NCBI GenBank assembly: GCA_019009955.1
Contig: CM032230.1
Location: 28,625,001 to 28,689,000 of the forward strand
Length of the DNA: 64,000 nt
Direction: 5' to 3'
Source of the DNA: Riptortus pedestris
Taxonomy: Eukaryota; Arthropoda; Insecta; Hemiptera; Alydidae
Shown here: piece after piece, positions 25,127 through 37,670 of the stretch
Position numbering within the stretch: the stretch's first letter is position 1
Layout: each line of letters begins with the position of its first letter
Translations under genes and position numbers: made by a program
The notes under the pieces: model-generated
Told to the model about the DNA's origin: nothing
Databases searched by the model: none
The model's input: only the letters and a program-made list of their open reading frames with translations

Positions 25127-25440
25127 TTGTATATTCCTCTTAAAGGAAATATTAATTTTGTGATCATAATAGTATTATCTAAAACCCACTTTGAATATAC
25201 ATCGATCACATCTAGTAGAAGACAAAATTATGGCCCTGCCCTGTCTTGTAAAAAATATCTCTGTCTGCACAGAACTATCCTAAAGAAAAGGACGTCAGTA
25301 AATCAATTTTTCTGTTAACGGTCAAGTGGGTTCATTGTTAGTTTAACTAGTCGAAACTTGATAAATAACCTTTCCATGTATAATTAAGGATCATGTTCGT
25401 TATTGATTAAAATCGTGCCTACTAGAGGCAAGTTTAGCAA
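25127..25440 (+). mobile_element. Ancient degenerate HINE-like element
   Basis: Ordered but weak matches: 'cctcttaaaggaaat' (palindrome), 'acatcgatcacatctag', 'gaagacaaaattatgg', 'ctgttaacggtcaa' and 'gatcatgttcgttattga'. The microsatellite and 3' half are missing. Confidence 0.5.
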
Positions 25441-26175
25441 ATGTGTAAAATACAAAATCCATTATTTTTCTACATAAATATATTCTTCTTATTTTATCGC
25501 AAGAGACACCAATAAAAAACATTTTTTCGGTGAAAACTTTCTTGAAACTGCCCTACATGTTTCGTGTCATTAATTAATTCTTTACAGTCATTACTGTCCT
25601 CTCAGAGGAGGTAGTTGATATGAGGTGACGGAAGTCGCAAGGAATGTAAAAGGGAAACGAGCACTTCAGAAATGGATAGCCCCTGAAGAGGTGGCGAGTA
25701 AGCCACGAAAAATGTAGGGCCGTTTCAATAAAGTTTGCACCCATAAATTGTTTTTTATTGGAGACTCTTGCTATAAAAAATGAAAAATATTTAAAAACTA
25801 TTGGGTCCAGAATAAGAAGTATATAAATCCCGTTATTATGCGTCGGATCCATAAACGTAAAATTAATAAAATTATTAATTTTATTTATATATATTTTTTT
25901 ATTATTATATTTTATAATAACGACAGCAAAAGTAGACGATAACAAATAATAATAGAAAATACGCTTAGTTTCTCCCACGAAGCTTCTACCTGATCGACAT
26001 TTTAAATAATAAAAATATGTAAGTGAAAATGATTCATAAGGCACATGGTGGACTTCAGTGAGTATACTAATATGAAAAAAGGAGCTTCTGAAAGAACACA
26101 ACGGTTGCAGCTACAAGGCGTAGCCTATAGATAATGATGTTGAAATTCTTGAGGAAAACTTAATATTCATAATAT
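25441..26175. other. Unassigned sequence with an unsupported open frame
   Basis: A 175-codon minus-strand frame (25574-26101) crosses this AT-rich DNA. Its predicted protein is rich in Phe, Tyr, Ile and Lys with no motif. I do not call it a gene. Confidence 0.3.
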
Positions 26176-26765
26176 ATTTTTATTTATTTATTTATTTATT
26201 TATTTGTGATTAACCATTTTATTTATTTATTCATGGACACCACATCGAAGGTGATTTGCCCTTTCAAAAGTAACAGCAGGTAACAATAACAAAAAATACC
26301 TTAACAACAAGTAACAATAGTAAATACCTTAACAACAAGTAATAATAACAAATAACTTAGCAATAATACAAACAAAAATAAATATAAAAAAATAAAGTGT
26401 ATAGTTGGTGGATGATTAATTAATAGTATAATTTTAAATTTTGTTGTACACCACAGACTTAATTTGCATGTTAAATGTTGTCATATATTTCAATTTTGTG
26501 TAGGTATGAGAATATATTGTTAATGTGTGGGCTGCCTTCCGTCAATAGTTCTTGTAAGTCGTAGGGGAAGTCCTGGTGTTGTCGTTTTCGGCATTCTGTC
26601 AGTATATGTCTTATCGTCAAGGGAATGTTACATGTTGAGCAAGTAGGTCTGTCAGTCTTTGTCATTAAGTATGAGTGTGTTAATTTGGTGTGGCCGATTC
26701 TAAGTCTCGAGAGAACTACTTCTTCTCTCCTAGAGTTTCAGAAACTTGATGGTCACATGCAAATA
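26176..26765 (-). pseudogene. 3' end of an RNase H-bearing LINE (C-terminal motif plus 3' UTR and TAAA tail)
   Basis: Right to left: RREEVVLSRLRIGHTKLTHS, then MTKTDRPTCSTCNIPLTIRH and ILTECRKRQ (a Cys-Cys-His-Cys knuckle near the C-terminus), then LQELLTEGSPHINNIFSYLH and KIEIYDNI, a stop, and an A-rich 3' UTR ending in a TAAA-type repeat at 26176-26210. The upstream RNase H and reverse transcriptase are missing, so this is a 5'-truncated insertion. It is closely related to the fragment at 40463-41235 and more distantly to those at 8500, 30170, 37671, 44844 and 57060. Confidence 0.8.
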
Positions 26766-26781
26766 TTCATAATATAAATAA

Positions 26782-27160
26782 TTATTTATTTCGGAGCATT
26801 GGTCAACCTCTCAGCCAAAGGAAAAAAAATATCGACATCAATAACAAAATAAACATTAACTCCAAATGAAAAAGAAAACAAGATCGATAGCAAAATAGGA
26901 CACTTATAATAATAGCAAAAACAAAAATCTTCAATAAATAAATAAACAATAATAATAAATATTTAAAATATCAATGAAAAGAACAAAACCTCAACAACAT
27001 ATCAAAAATTTAAAAGAAAATAAATTGAACAATAACTTTAGGGGAAAATGTAGATTTAAGATCAAAAAGTACTAATGTGTAATTGAATACGAAACAAAAA
27101 AGTAGAAACCAAAAAATAGAAATGGACGATAAATATTAATTTAATAAATAAAGTCAAGAA
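26782..27160 (-). repeat. Probable LINE 3' UTR and tail
   Basis: On the minus strand it ends in TAAATAAT after a motif 'ggagcattggtcaacctctc', then A-rich sequence. The same '(TTTA)n TT-GGAGC' border occurs at 58371, which has a clean target duplication. Confidence 0.45.
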
Positions 27161-27994
27161 AGTTAACTTCAACGACCTCTCTAGTGCGGAAGGTTTGTTT
27201 CAACGAGTGTACGAATGGACGAATACTTCGTATCTGGCAATAAACAGGATGTGGCTAAATTTAACAGATTAACTATCATAGTTAACATTTATACATTTTC
27301 TGATGTTCCATAAAATTATCTTTGGAAATTATAAATTGGTGGTTATTATTTGTAGAAATCAGTGGCCTCTGAAGAAGTGGGGCATTTGCCTAATAAAGCT
27401 TTCTTGGAAAATTGAAGTTCTTGTTGGTAACCCTTGGCATTAAAGTAAGGAGAGTGTTTGAATATCGGACCAAGGATAGCTATATGAAGAATTTGTCTTT
27501 GTGACTTTAATATCCAATAATATATATTTGCTTTTGTGATTAGTATTAATACAGATGATACGAAATGAATGTAACCTGAAGTATGTCCAGAGAAAACATC
27601 AGATTAGTTCAATAAACCCCAGTCTATGATGTATCTCTGCTTATTCCTTTCCGTTTAACCACTTCCACAATTTATGTCCCGACGAATGAAGACATAGATC
27701 ATTCCCTTCATGATTTGTTGTAGCTATAACCTCCACCTATACTTCTCTTATCCTATGTCAATCTTTGAAATATTATTGAATTGGTTAGGAACAAAACTAA
27801 TACTGTAGAGCCAAGAATACAAGATTTATTAGGAATGTTTGTAGCAATTCCATTAAAACACAATTATCTATACATTGTTTTCTCCAGAATTTGCCCTATC
27901 TAGAATACTGATCTTGCTGCTCATGTAGGGTCTGCACAGAATTCAAGGTAATTAAATTATTCCAGTTCTAAAATTTGTTTGTCCACATAAATCT
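27161..27994. other. Unassigned sequence
   Basis: No feature recognised. Confidence 0.35.
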
Positions 27995-28130
27995 AAGTTT
28001 TAAATTTGAATTAAGGCTAATTGACCGTGTTCCCACCCTTTCCTAGAAAATGTGGTTCCAAGAAGGAATCGAACTCAAGACTCAAAGTTATCCAAGTGAT
28101 TTAAAACTCTTTAATATTCGAAGCTAAACT
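27995..28130 (-). repeat. Degenerate tRNA-derived SINE
   Basis: Weak, ordered matches read on the plus strand: 'aggctaattgaccgtgttc', 'cccaccctttcctagaaaa', 'ggaatcgaactcaagactc' (complement of the B box) and a decayed head. Confidence 0.5.
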
Positions 28131-28287
28131 CAGCAACAATTTAGATTTAATTTAACCCAATGAAATAACTGACCATTTTGGAACAAAATATCTCAGCGAA
28201 TCTCAAACATGTCTAATTAAAAAATACTCATTCCCAGGCCAAACGAGGAATGCAAGGAGGCCATTATGGATAGACGAATTGATTTAT

Positions 28288-28735
28288 ATTTTAATATAAT
28301 TGTTTTATAATCAAATTAAACTTTAGATTTATAAACTGTTGATAGGGAAAGCATAATGGATAACTAATAAAATTAAAAGAATGCCTCGATAGAATTTTAA
28401 AAACTATTAGAACTAAGACTCCACAAGAAACTAAGTCAATTGCTGTGCAAAAACTTAGTGACGTAATATTAATAAAAATTTAGATAACCGACATCAGTTT
28501 TATAAATAACGAAATTGCTCAGATGTCTCAAAAATGTCTTTGAAAGTCACTTAGTTTACAAATTTTAAGTTTGAATTTGCAATTATAATGATGTTAAAGC
28601 GTTTGATCTTCTTAACAGACAAAAACCATGCTTTTTGGAATTTAAACAGGTAAAAATACAGTATGAATTCAGAAATATAAAATGAATGACGATATTTCTG
28701 AATTAGGAAGTAATATAAATATTTACTTAATACAT
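28288..28735. repeat. Copy 1 of an unclassified direct duplication
   Basis: Diverged partner of 31056-31480 in the same orientation. Shared landmarks in order: 'aaattaaactttagattta', 'taatggataactaataaaat', 'ctttttggaatttaaaca', 'gtatgaattcagaaatata' and 'aataatataaatatttac' (one base different here). No terminal repeats or coding frame were found. Confidence 0.75.
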
Positions 28736-29329
28736 TTTCTTAAAACATTTGGAAGGAAATATACATACATTCATCTGAGCCTGTTTTGAAAACTTGAAAA
28801 TTTATTGTCAAGCAGTTATAGACATATACTCCTCATCAAATGCACATGTAAGCTTTGTGAAGGCATTACTAATAGTAGTAATAGAATACTGATATTGTGT
28901 TTTTGCCTTGAACATGCGCGATAACTTTCTAACGGAAAGCTCATTTTCTTTGAAAATAGGATTCTCATTGAAAATTTAATTGAAATTGTAAATTTAAGTT
29001 CGTTACGAAAAAAAAAGTTGTTTGATGGTAGAGGGGGGAGGAAAAGGCGACAATACTAAATTACTAATTTCTTCGAAGTGATTTCAGACTTACAAAATGA
29101 GAGTATCATCTCCTTTTTATTTTTTTTTTTGTTAATCTCCTTATTTAAAACGATACCTACACTTTATGTTCTATAAAATTTTGATCCGATTGAAACAGAG
29201 ACAATTACTATTTTGCTTCTTGAGACTACATTTAAAGAATTATATTCCTTTCAAAAATTAAAATACCCTGTATAAGTTTCGTATACTTGACGTGCTCGAT
29301 TAGATTTTTGTCTATTTACTAAGTTTATT

Positions 29330-29560
29330 ATTTTAAAATTGATATTCCATATTATTTTTTCATATCTCCAATATCAAGGGAGTTGTTAGTATTTTTTATT
29401 CAGTTTTCAGTAAACTACCACTTCTACATTTCACACGTTGATAATACGGCAATATATCATGATAGGTCTTATTCCAAACTTAAAAGCAAATATTCATTTT
29501 AACTTAGCTTTACTATGCGTTCATGCAAAATTATTGTATTTGACGTTAACAATTAAAATT
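29330..29560 (+). mobile_element. Possible degenerate HINE right part
   Basis: 'ttttcagtaaactaccactt' and 'tccaaacttaaaagcaaata' resemble the B module of HINEs. No terminus is present. Confidence 0.3.
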
Positions 29561-30149
29561 CAAAAATTAAAATTGACGTTCTTGATTAAAACATTTTTTT
29601 TTTTATGAAGGTCATAATCGATATTAAATAGTTCTGTTACATTCAAAATTATATTCGTTAGTATAACGAATGTAATCTTTATGAACCAAAAACGCAAATT
29701 AACTCCATTAACATAAGTATGAAACAAAGTATATAATCAATTTTGTTTCAAAATTATTTTCATCTTCTAATGATTTATACATGTTTTCTCTAAATCGAAT
29801 ATTAAGCTACATATTATGGTCTTCTTCTCATCCAATTTTTACTTTGGCTTACGGACTATCACTCAAAGTAAATAAACATCTCATTTCCGGCAAATATATC
29901 AATTACTAATTACATGTGTACGGGATAAATAGATATTAGAAGATGAGTTGAGAACATCAGCGCGCCATTCCGGAAGACGGAATTTTTAATCATCACAAGT
30001 GATTGCGCGCCCTTCAGAAAACTTTTTCTTCATATAAAAAAATCAAGAAAATGTAAATTCGGAAGCTCATAGTGCTTGAGAAGATGGAACTATAGTAACC
30101 ATCATCTCCCCAGACAATTGGAAACGAGAGGTTCAAAAGCTCATATTTC

Positions 30150-30565
30150 AAAGGTGGAAGTCAGACTGATTGAAAAAGCATAACAATAAAATACGACAAA
30201 TCAAAGAAATTACACAGCAACCAACTTTTTTTACTGCAAGTAGAAAAAACCGAAAAGAGAAGGTTGTTCTTGCTCGTGTCCGAATTGGACACACAAAATT
30301 AACACAGTTATTTATTGAAAGGCTTATTCCCACCAACCTGCGATTGTTGTAATGTCCATCTTACTGTCTCAAATCTTCTCCTTAATAAAAAATATAATCT
30401 TCCAAGAAGAGCTTTGAACCTTACCCGAACTTAGAGACGACGAAGAAGACATAAAAAGGCTTTTTGCAACTGAAACTTGTTTTTTTCCAAGAAATAAAGA
30501 TCCATCAACCGCTAATGACAATAGTAGATGCGGTATATTGTAATAAAATAAATAAAATAAAAATA
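30150..30565 (+). pseudogene. Decayed C-terminal fragment of an RNase H-bearing LINE
   Basis: The plus strand reads IKEITQQPTFFTASRKNRKE, then KVVLARVRIGHTKLTQ, which parallels RREEVVLSRLRIGHTKLTHS of the copy at 26176-26765. After a frameshift PPTCDCCNVHLTV follows (the Cys knuckle), then in another frame LRDDEEDIKRLF. It is diverged and frameshifted and lacks reverse transcriptase. It belongs to the same clade as the other RNase H-LINE tails here, but not to the same subfamily. Confidence 0.6.
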
Positions 30566-31055
30566 ACAAAATGTAAATCATTTATTGCATGTGGATTTCG
30601 TCCCTAATGTAAATATTAATATGAATAATAAATAGTGACACTACAGTCTTATTCTCACAGAGGTAAAATATTTAAACATATAAGGAAAATATGCTGAAAA
30701 AGACTGTTTGTGAGATTTACTCGAGAAGAATGCGGGGATAAAAGGAGCTTACATGAAAAAAAGCTTCTTAAACGTTATCCATCTTCATTCTAAATCATCC
30801 ATCTTTATTTGTTAAGTGGAAGGGACCTTAGTGTCAAAACATTCTGACTTCTTAGCCATACTCAGCGAGACAATTTATTTTCCTATTTTCGCTTTACTTG
30901 TCACTTTAACCTATCTATTTATGAATTACTCCAGTTATAGTCTGTGTTAAATCGTCAAAATAATGCAATGTTCTTTAAATAATAGAAATTAATGCTGTCA
31001 GGAAGAAATACCTAGTAACTTTTTCAAAAAAAGACAGAAAATCTGCAATTGCTTT

Positions 31056-31480
31056 TTATTTTAATATAATAGTTTTTTAATAAAATTAAACTTTAGATTT
31101 ATGAATGTTGGTAGGGAAATCGTAATGGATAACTAATAAAATTAAAAGACCACCACTATAGAATTTAAAAAAAAACTATTAGTACAAAACTTCACAACAA
31201 ACTAAGTGGCGTAATGTTAATAAACATTTAGAAAACTGATATCAGCTTTACAAAAATCGAAGTTGTTCTGATGCCTCAAAAATATCTTTAATTTTGAAAG
31301 CTTCTTTCAATAGCACTTAATCTATAAATTGGATCTTACAATCATCTAAACAGACCAGTTCTCTTAGAAAAAAAAACATTCTTTTTGGAATTTAAACATG
31401 TACATATACTGTATGAATTCAGAAATATATAAAAAAATTACGATATCTCTTAATTAGGAAATAATATAAATATTTACAGA
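31056..31480. repeat. Copy 2 of an unclassified direct duplication
   Basis: Partner of 28288-28735, about 2.77 kb away. It has insertions and deletions relative to copy 1 but the same order of landmarks throughout, including 'ctttttggaatttaaaca' and 'gtatgaattcagaaatata'. Confidence 0.75.
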
Positions 31481-31485
31481 AATTA

Positions 31486-32029
31486 CATAAATATTTATTA
31501 AAGGGCAGAAAATCAGCATGACCACTTGTGTCTTACACACAACAAACACTTATTAAGTATAAGCAGGCTATTTAAAACAATATATATTAAAAAAATAAGT
31601 CAATTAATCATGATTTTTTTTGGTGTTTTTTTATCAAACCAAAAAAGACTACCTCACTCAAAAATGTTCTATGACAATCAAACTTTAACTGTGTGTGAAC
31701 TTTATTGTCTGCCTGCCCATTAATCTGGCTGGAGAAAGCGGTCACAGTATTAGAAGGGAAATAAACTCCCCGTTGTCCTGGTTTATGGAAGCTCAATAAA
31801 CTAGTCAAAATGCCAATGAACCGAGAGATTCGTTTTATCTTAATGCCACCGGCCCGCTTCTTCCATACTAGACATAGATATATATCCTTGTTCAATGGAA
31901 CAAATTGAATTGTTTTCAGTTAAATAAAGACATAACTTAGAGGTTTATATTTGGTAAAGTTTATATGCACGAAAGTGCTTAAAAACAGTTAGAAGTTTTA
32001 AATAACATAGTTCTCTCACTAAATAAAAA
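31486..32029. other. Unassigned sequence
   Basis: Overlapping opposite-strand frames (31526-31723 and 31608-31895) lack motifs. No gene is called. Confidence 0.35.
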
Positions 32030-32586
32030 AGTCCGTCACGCAGGGGCTGCGTAAACTAAGCAGATTTCCCACGTGAAGTTTTACAATAGAGAAATTTCAC
32101 GAGAGCCGAGCAGTCAGGAAACGGCCAACTAGCTTTTGGCGGGAAAGTCACTCCCGTCCGTTAGCCGGCCAGATTTAATAAAAATGGAAATATCTCGGTT
32201 AATATTCAAGATAGAGAATAAATGTATATAACACTATTTATAGTAAATTTTATTTGCAATAAGATTGATTTTGTACAATTTTTCGATCCGACGTATAGTA
32301 ACGGAGATATTTCGAATTTTCGAAAATCCTCCCCTATAAACCTCCCCCCCCCACTGGTCCAATTTCAGCCGTTAACGAACTTGATCTTTCTTTTTACATA
32401 GTACGACTAAATGTCGAGTTTGGTAACGATCAAACAAAAATTGCGACCGCTAGAGTGGTAATAGGCAAATATATATATATATATACATATATATATACAT
32501 ACATATATATTGAGGAAAAATTTCGAAAATTCCGTCGTGAGTACAACCTCAATAGCTGATTTCCCTGAAGGGAAATCTGCTAAAAA
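32030..32586 (-). mobile_element. HINE-like element, complete, module A
   Basis: Minus strand from TTTTTTAGCAGATTTCCC (32586) to the perfect hairpin ACGCAGCCCCTGCGT and GACGGACTTTTT (32030). The short (TA)n run near 32466-32510 has CATA interruptions. A C-rich run at 32341-32352 is the family G-tract. Confidence 0.92.
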
Positions 32587-32804
32587 ATATCTGAGTTGTA
32601 CTCTAAAAGTTATAATGTTACATAACTCAATTTGTTAATTAAATTATTTCCAACGGTGGTTGTTTATAACATTTTTCTGTTAATCAATACTAACTTAGCT
32701 TTTTAACTTAAACTTTTCGTTTTCAGTCTTCAGTAGACGTCCTCTTCTAATCACATTATTAAACTATAACTAAATACAAAATTAAATGTGACTTTAAATT
32801 AATA
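32587..32804 (-). other. Unassigned, weak HINE-like traces
   Basis: 'cgttttcagtcttcagtaga' and 'cctcttctaatcacattatt' resemble HINE B or C modules but cannot be aligned end to end. Confidence 0.25.
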
Positions 32805-32972
32805 ATGTTATTTATTAAAATCCACTTTGTACCGCTAAGGCTCATTCTGGTGGGTTATCTTCAGGTTACCACTCTTTTCTAGGCAGGGTTTTATTTAAAG
32901 GTGTTGTCACTAATTAAATTCCCATTAACCAGGTTAGAATCAAACTCACGACTCCAGGTTTAAATTTAAATT
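32805..32972 (-). repeat. Degenerate tRNA-derived SINE
   Basis: Plus-strand text: 'tatttattaaaatccacttt', 'gggttatcttcaggttacca', 'ctcttttctaggcagggtt' and 'agaatcaaactcacgactcc' (complement of the B box). The head is absent. Confidence 0.7.
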
Positions 32973-35301
32973 AAATCCACGCACGTTTTTCAACTAGCTC
33001 AAAGAACTGAATTTCAGATTGTACACGAATTTGAATATCATGTCGCATACGTGAGTGATAAATACATTTTTATTCGAATCTATAGCACATTAGAATTCAT
33101 TTATTTATTCTTATTTACTTATGATGACTCTGGATTATCCAGAGGATCCTTAACAGATACAAGTATTTACATTGCATTAAAAATGTTGCCAGTCCTAAGG
33201 AACATAAACATGACTTAAACAGTATGCTACTTATTCTTCGATAGCTCGTGTATATTCTGAGGTGAGAATTATAATTCGCTATGGGAACTTTTATACGTTT
33301 TTTCCATCTTGGAGTGCTCAAGGAATAGCTCATTCGGACTAGTAGAATTTAGAATTGAAAAGTGATTTCCTAGATATGGTGGCCTAGATAAACTTGAAGA
33401 ATGTGAGTTGAATAGAATCATATTCATAAATATGCAAAAATTTCTATTTTTATAAATAAAAGGTTTATGTCTGATAAATTCTTGTAATGCAAATTTTTAA
33501 CATTTAATAATATTGTTTAATTTGGATTTGAATTTTCTCAAAGAGATTCACATGAACAATAGTTATTATATTTATTTTCCTATAAACTAAGTTCGTTATT
33601 GTATTTTTCTGTTTGAATTATTGATTATTTTAAAACTATAATGCAAGCTGGGAATTGAAAATAAGTTATTTTTACATAACGGAATTTGTTTAAACTTCAA
33701 ATTTGCGTGGGTATAACAATTGTCCATTTTATCGATTGAGCTCTTCACGAAAGTATGACGGAACGTTTTATAATGCTAAAAAGAATTGCTTATTATGTAA
33801 GGACAAAAATCGGATTGGACTAATAAGACTGATTATAAGTTTTCTGTGATTTTAAGAAGAAAGAGGGCGTAAAAGACAAACAAACGTAATTATGAAACAT
33901 CATTAATTATTTAGAGCATGAAAATCTGGATCATTATCGGTAGTTAATGAAGGGTGAAATTGATATAAATTGGACAAAATGTGAAGAGCTAATACTTGAG
34001 AAGTCGTTAATCTCAGTTAGGTTGTGCTTATAATTCTCAGATTTACATTGCAAGAACGCTTGCAATGATATCTGCACATCCTATTTTAAAGGATGCAGTT
34101 TTAACACAAAACCTCATACATAAAAAGTAAATACTTTTTAAAAAAAATTCGAATTAGATGTGGATTCAGCTGGTATATATAAATGACAAGAGATCAATTG
34201 CAAATTATTATTGTAGTGTACTAAGGTCTTAATTGAGCATCATCAGTTCTGAAGAGCAGTCCAGGGGAGTGGGGGTTATCTCCACGGTAAGGGAATTCTC
34301 AAATTCTGGTGATGTAGTTGGGGCGAAAGTGCTGCAAAGGAATTTTAGGAGGAAACTGTTGGCACATCCATGGACTACATGAACATCAGCTCCACCACAA
34401 CTGCCTTAATGTCATGGAGTGTTTCTTTTAACTCTGATAAAGGCAAAAAGGAATAGGAGTAAATTGCTTATAAGTTTGCGTCGCTAAATAAATGAATAAA
34501 TAGCCAAAAAGAACATCTTTTGTGACAAAGTTAATAAATAATAAATAAAAAGTCCAATGCTGGTAACATAGGTATAATAATAACCTGTAGATCATCAAAG
34601 ATGAGTAAAATAGATACCACTAATTTATTAAACATTTTTGTAGGGACAAAATGAAAGATTAATTTAAATATACTATTCCAGTGTTTGAGCATTATTAGGC
34701 TAATCGTTTTTATTATGCGAATTACGCCACGTTTCACCAAAACTTGGGAGAGAATAAAAAGGAAAAATCCCGTTAAAATATGAATTTTTTCGACATAACA
34801 ATACTTCCTCTACTTCCTACAAAAGAAGTAAACATTTGTAGGGACACTACAAAATATCGATTAAATATTTTTTGCAGTGTTACGCTTATATCACAGTATG
34901 GTACTTTATTCAAGCGTATTCATAGTAGCTGGGAGTTATTATTACTGTTTTGTTAAATGAATTATTAATAAGTCTATAGTACTTGTCAAATATTAGTCAA
35001 GAACACCGACACCAACTAATCAAGCTTTGATGCCTTAGGGACCAAGACAGGGCACAACTGCACTATTTTTAATTAAAACTCAAGGTGCAAATATGGTCAA
35101 GTAGAAACGGTACAACACATAAGCCTCACAACCATAACTATTTACGAGCAAGAATTCGGAGAGTAGTAAATCCTTGAATGTCCAACTGTAAATCTCGAGT
35201 ACATTATAAAAACTCTGATGTGAACACCACATGACTCCCTTGTAAACCTATTGCATTAAATAAACAAAATATGTTTTCTTAACTTCATTTAAAATTTTAA
35301 A
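32973..35301. other. Unassigned AT-rich sequence
   Basis: No gene or known repeat. A GC-richer patch at 34240-34420 followed by A-rich 'taataaataataaataaaaa' (about 34530) could be an unrecognised retroposon. Confidence 0.3.
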
Positions 35302-36257
35302 AAAGTCCGTCATGTAGGTGCTGCGTAAAATAAGCAGATTTTCCAAGTTTTTGTATAACTCTCGTGATCTCATATCAGCACGTATACTCTATATGATAAA
35401 ACCGATGAGTAGAAGGGGAGGAGGTTACAGAAGTTAGAAAACAAGTAAGTACACATAAAAAGTTTTCAATTGTAAGATTCTATTTTTATTTCTATAAGCA
35501 GATTTGTTTTTCCTGTAATAAAGAAGGTAAAGGTCCATTTTGCAGGTAATGCCAAGCTTGATATTATTCCATATCTCATTGTCTGTTTCTTTCATAGTAT
35601 GATGCGTATGTACCTAGGATTTGAAATTTAAACTGAGCATGTGCGTACTGATACAGTAGCTTTAATTATGATAATGAGTTGAACATGAGCATCCAATGGG
35701 AATGAAGACTGAATATTAAATAGTTCAAATACCACTGTAAATAATCCTGTTCGACGGGGAAAAATGTAAAGAAAAACAATTTTAGTACATTACTTAGATT
35801 CTATAACATTTTTCGAACCCAGTCATGAAAATGGAGAAAATTCAATTTTGTTTATTCTACCAATTCTCTGAAACCCCACTTTTCATTGTCTGTTAAAAAA
35901 AATATGTCGTATGTACTCTTGAAATAAGGCAGTTCCCAAATTACTGGCTGGTTGAAAACGTGAAACGAATAGAATTAGGGTATAGTGATAGTTGGAAATT
36001 AAAAAAAATGCAAATATGTAGAACACTATTTTTCAGAAATTAAATTTTCAACAAGATTAGTCATAAACAATTTTTCGATCTCCTAACTACTGAGATATTT
36101 CGAATTTTTGATTTCTTATTCTAACCCTCTGGTCCCATTTCAGCCATTAACTATACGTGCGTCAGTTTTACATAAAACGCTTAAATATCGAGCTTATAAA
36201 AATATCGAAACGCCCAAAAAGAAATTGCTACCGCTAGAGATAGCAATATCAAGCAAA
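35302..36257 (-). mobile_element. HINE-like element, module D, 3' part, interrupted by a Helitron fragment
   Basis: Minus-strand 3' end at 35302 (complement of GCAGCACCTACATGACGG then ACTTTT). D-type sequence ('gataaaaccgatgagtagaa' on the plus strand), the core and 'gctaccgctagaga' follow. It breaks at 'gcaaa' where the microsatellite should begin, and the 5' part resumes at 36889. Confidence 0.75.
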
Positions 36258-36888
36258 TCTTTATATATGTAATTCTACTGTAAGTGTGTATGTTACTGAA
36301 CTCCTCCTAAACAGCTGGACCGATTTGAATGAATTTTTTTGTACGCGTTTGGGTGACACCCTGGATGGTTTAGCGTTACAAATCAGCCCGGCAGATGGAG
36401 CAGGGGTAGGAGTCGTAAGGGAGATCTAAAATTAAAAATAGCGATATTTCGTTTCCTATTGGTTACTCGGCAAATACGCAACGGTTAAAAGTTGTTTATT
36501 TTGTTATAAGTAACTCTAAAGAGTAACTTTTGTTATATTCACTTTTGCCGTATAACAAAGTATAAACAAGATATAAACTAAAAAATTAAAGTTTAAATTT
36601 TATTGGGCACTAATGATTGAACCGAACTTGACAAAACTCTATACGTAAATTGGCATTAATTCTTCCATGATTATGAGCTATATTAAATTTTTTAGGTTCG
36701 AACGGGAGTGGGGGTTATAAGGGAGGTCTGAATAAAAAAATCGCGATATTTTATTTTCTATTTGCTTTTAGTCAAACGTACGCATAAAAAATGTTGTTTT
36801 TTGTTTTAATAAAAGTTGCTTTTGTTTTAAACATAATATTATTAAATTTAATACACTAATCACTTGAAATATCATGCAGGACAACGTA
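36258..36888 (+). mobile_element. 3'-truncated Helitron nested in a HINE microsatellite
   Basis: It starts A|TC at 36258, as Helitrons do. The opening is 'ttctactgtaagtgtgtatg' followed by 'agctggaccgatttgaatga'. Internal modules ('agcgatatttcgtttcctat', 'ttaggttcgaacgggagtgg') match the Helitron at 49081-50176. The usual hairpin plus CTAG end is missing; sequence stops at 'gcaggacaacg' and TA repeats resume. Confidence 0.7.
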
Positions 36889-37032
36889 TATATATACATA
36901 AATTTAGACAGACCTCGCTCTTAACATCTCCTCGACGCTCATTTTAGTTATTTTAACATATCGATGGACATGAAACACGTGCCCTGAGTACAATCTCAAC
37001 AGATTAATTCCAATTAGGGAAATCTGCTAATT
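36889..37032 (-). mobile_element. 5' part of the Helitron-interrupted HINE-like element
   Basis: Remaining TA units, then the complement of the left block with 'acatatcgatggacatgaaa' and 'gagtacaatctcaacagat', ending 'gggaaatctgctaatt'. Confidence 0.75.
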
Positions 37033-37489
37033 AAAATGAAAAAAAGATTATATATATATATATGAAGACATTTATTACAAGGTATTATCAAATTGGGCAA
37101 ATATTTATTAGCAAAATATGTGCATGGATCATGACAGGAGCGAGTGAGGGGCAGGTGCAATAATGCTTGTGTAAATTTATTCTTATAACAGCTGTTCAGG
37201 CGATTAAGTCGAGCCATGGTTAATCAGTGTGTGGGAGGATAAACGAGTGAGGCTGATAGTTGGCCTCATAAAAAAGAGTGTTATTTAACAGGAAGCAGGA
37301 TATCGGCCATATCGGAAAACAGTAACACCTGTGGATTTGCTTGCATAAACTACAGCGGGCTGGATTCGGCTACAACTTGGCAGACTTTATAAGTTTTTTG
37401 CAAAGTATAAGAAAATAACAAGTTGGTTCGTTATTGATTTCGTAAACAGATAATCAAACGAAATAGCGCTCCACGAAAGCACGTATTTT
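37033..37489. other. Unassigned sequence
   Basis: No feature recognised. Confidence 0.35.
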
Positions 37490-37605
37490 AACACATTTCT
37501 ATTAAGGAAAATCAGCTATGGATTCTGTACATGTAACTAGATTTTCTAAGAACATCTTCAAATGTACCTCGATCCTACCAAGGAGACGACGAAAAATAAC
37601 TCCGT
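37490..37605 (+). mobile_element. Degenerate HINE 5' end
   Basis: 'ttctattaaggaaaatcagc', 'cttcaaatgtacctcgatcc' and 'caaggagacgacgaaaa' in the family order. It stops before the microsatellite. Confidence 0.65.
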
Positions 37606-37670
37606 GGAGTTTAGTGTATAGGTTAAGTAAGCAACTGTGATGTTTATATTTTTAAATTGCTCACTTTATT

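Noticed and set aside
25574..26101. 175-codon minus-strand open frame
   Set aside because: AT-driven composition, no domain, no neighbouring exon or splice pattern, and other strands are equally unremarkable.
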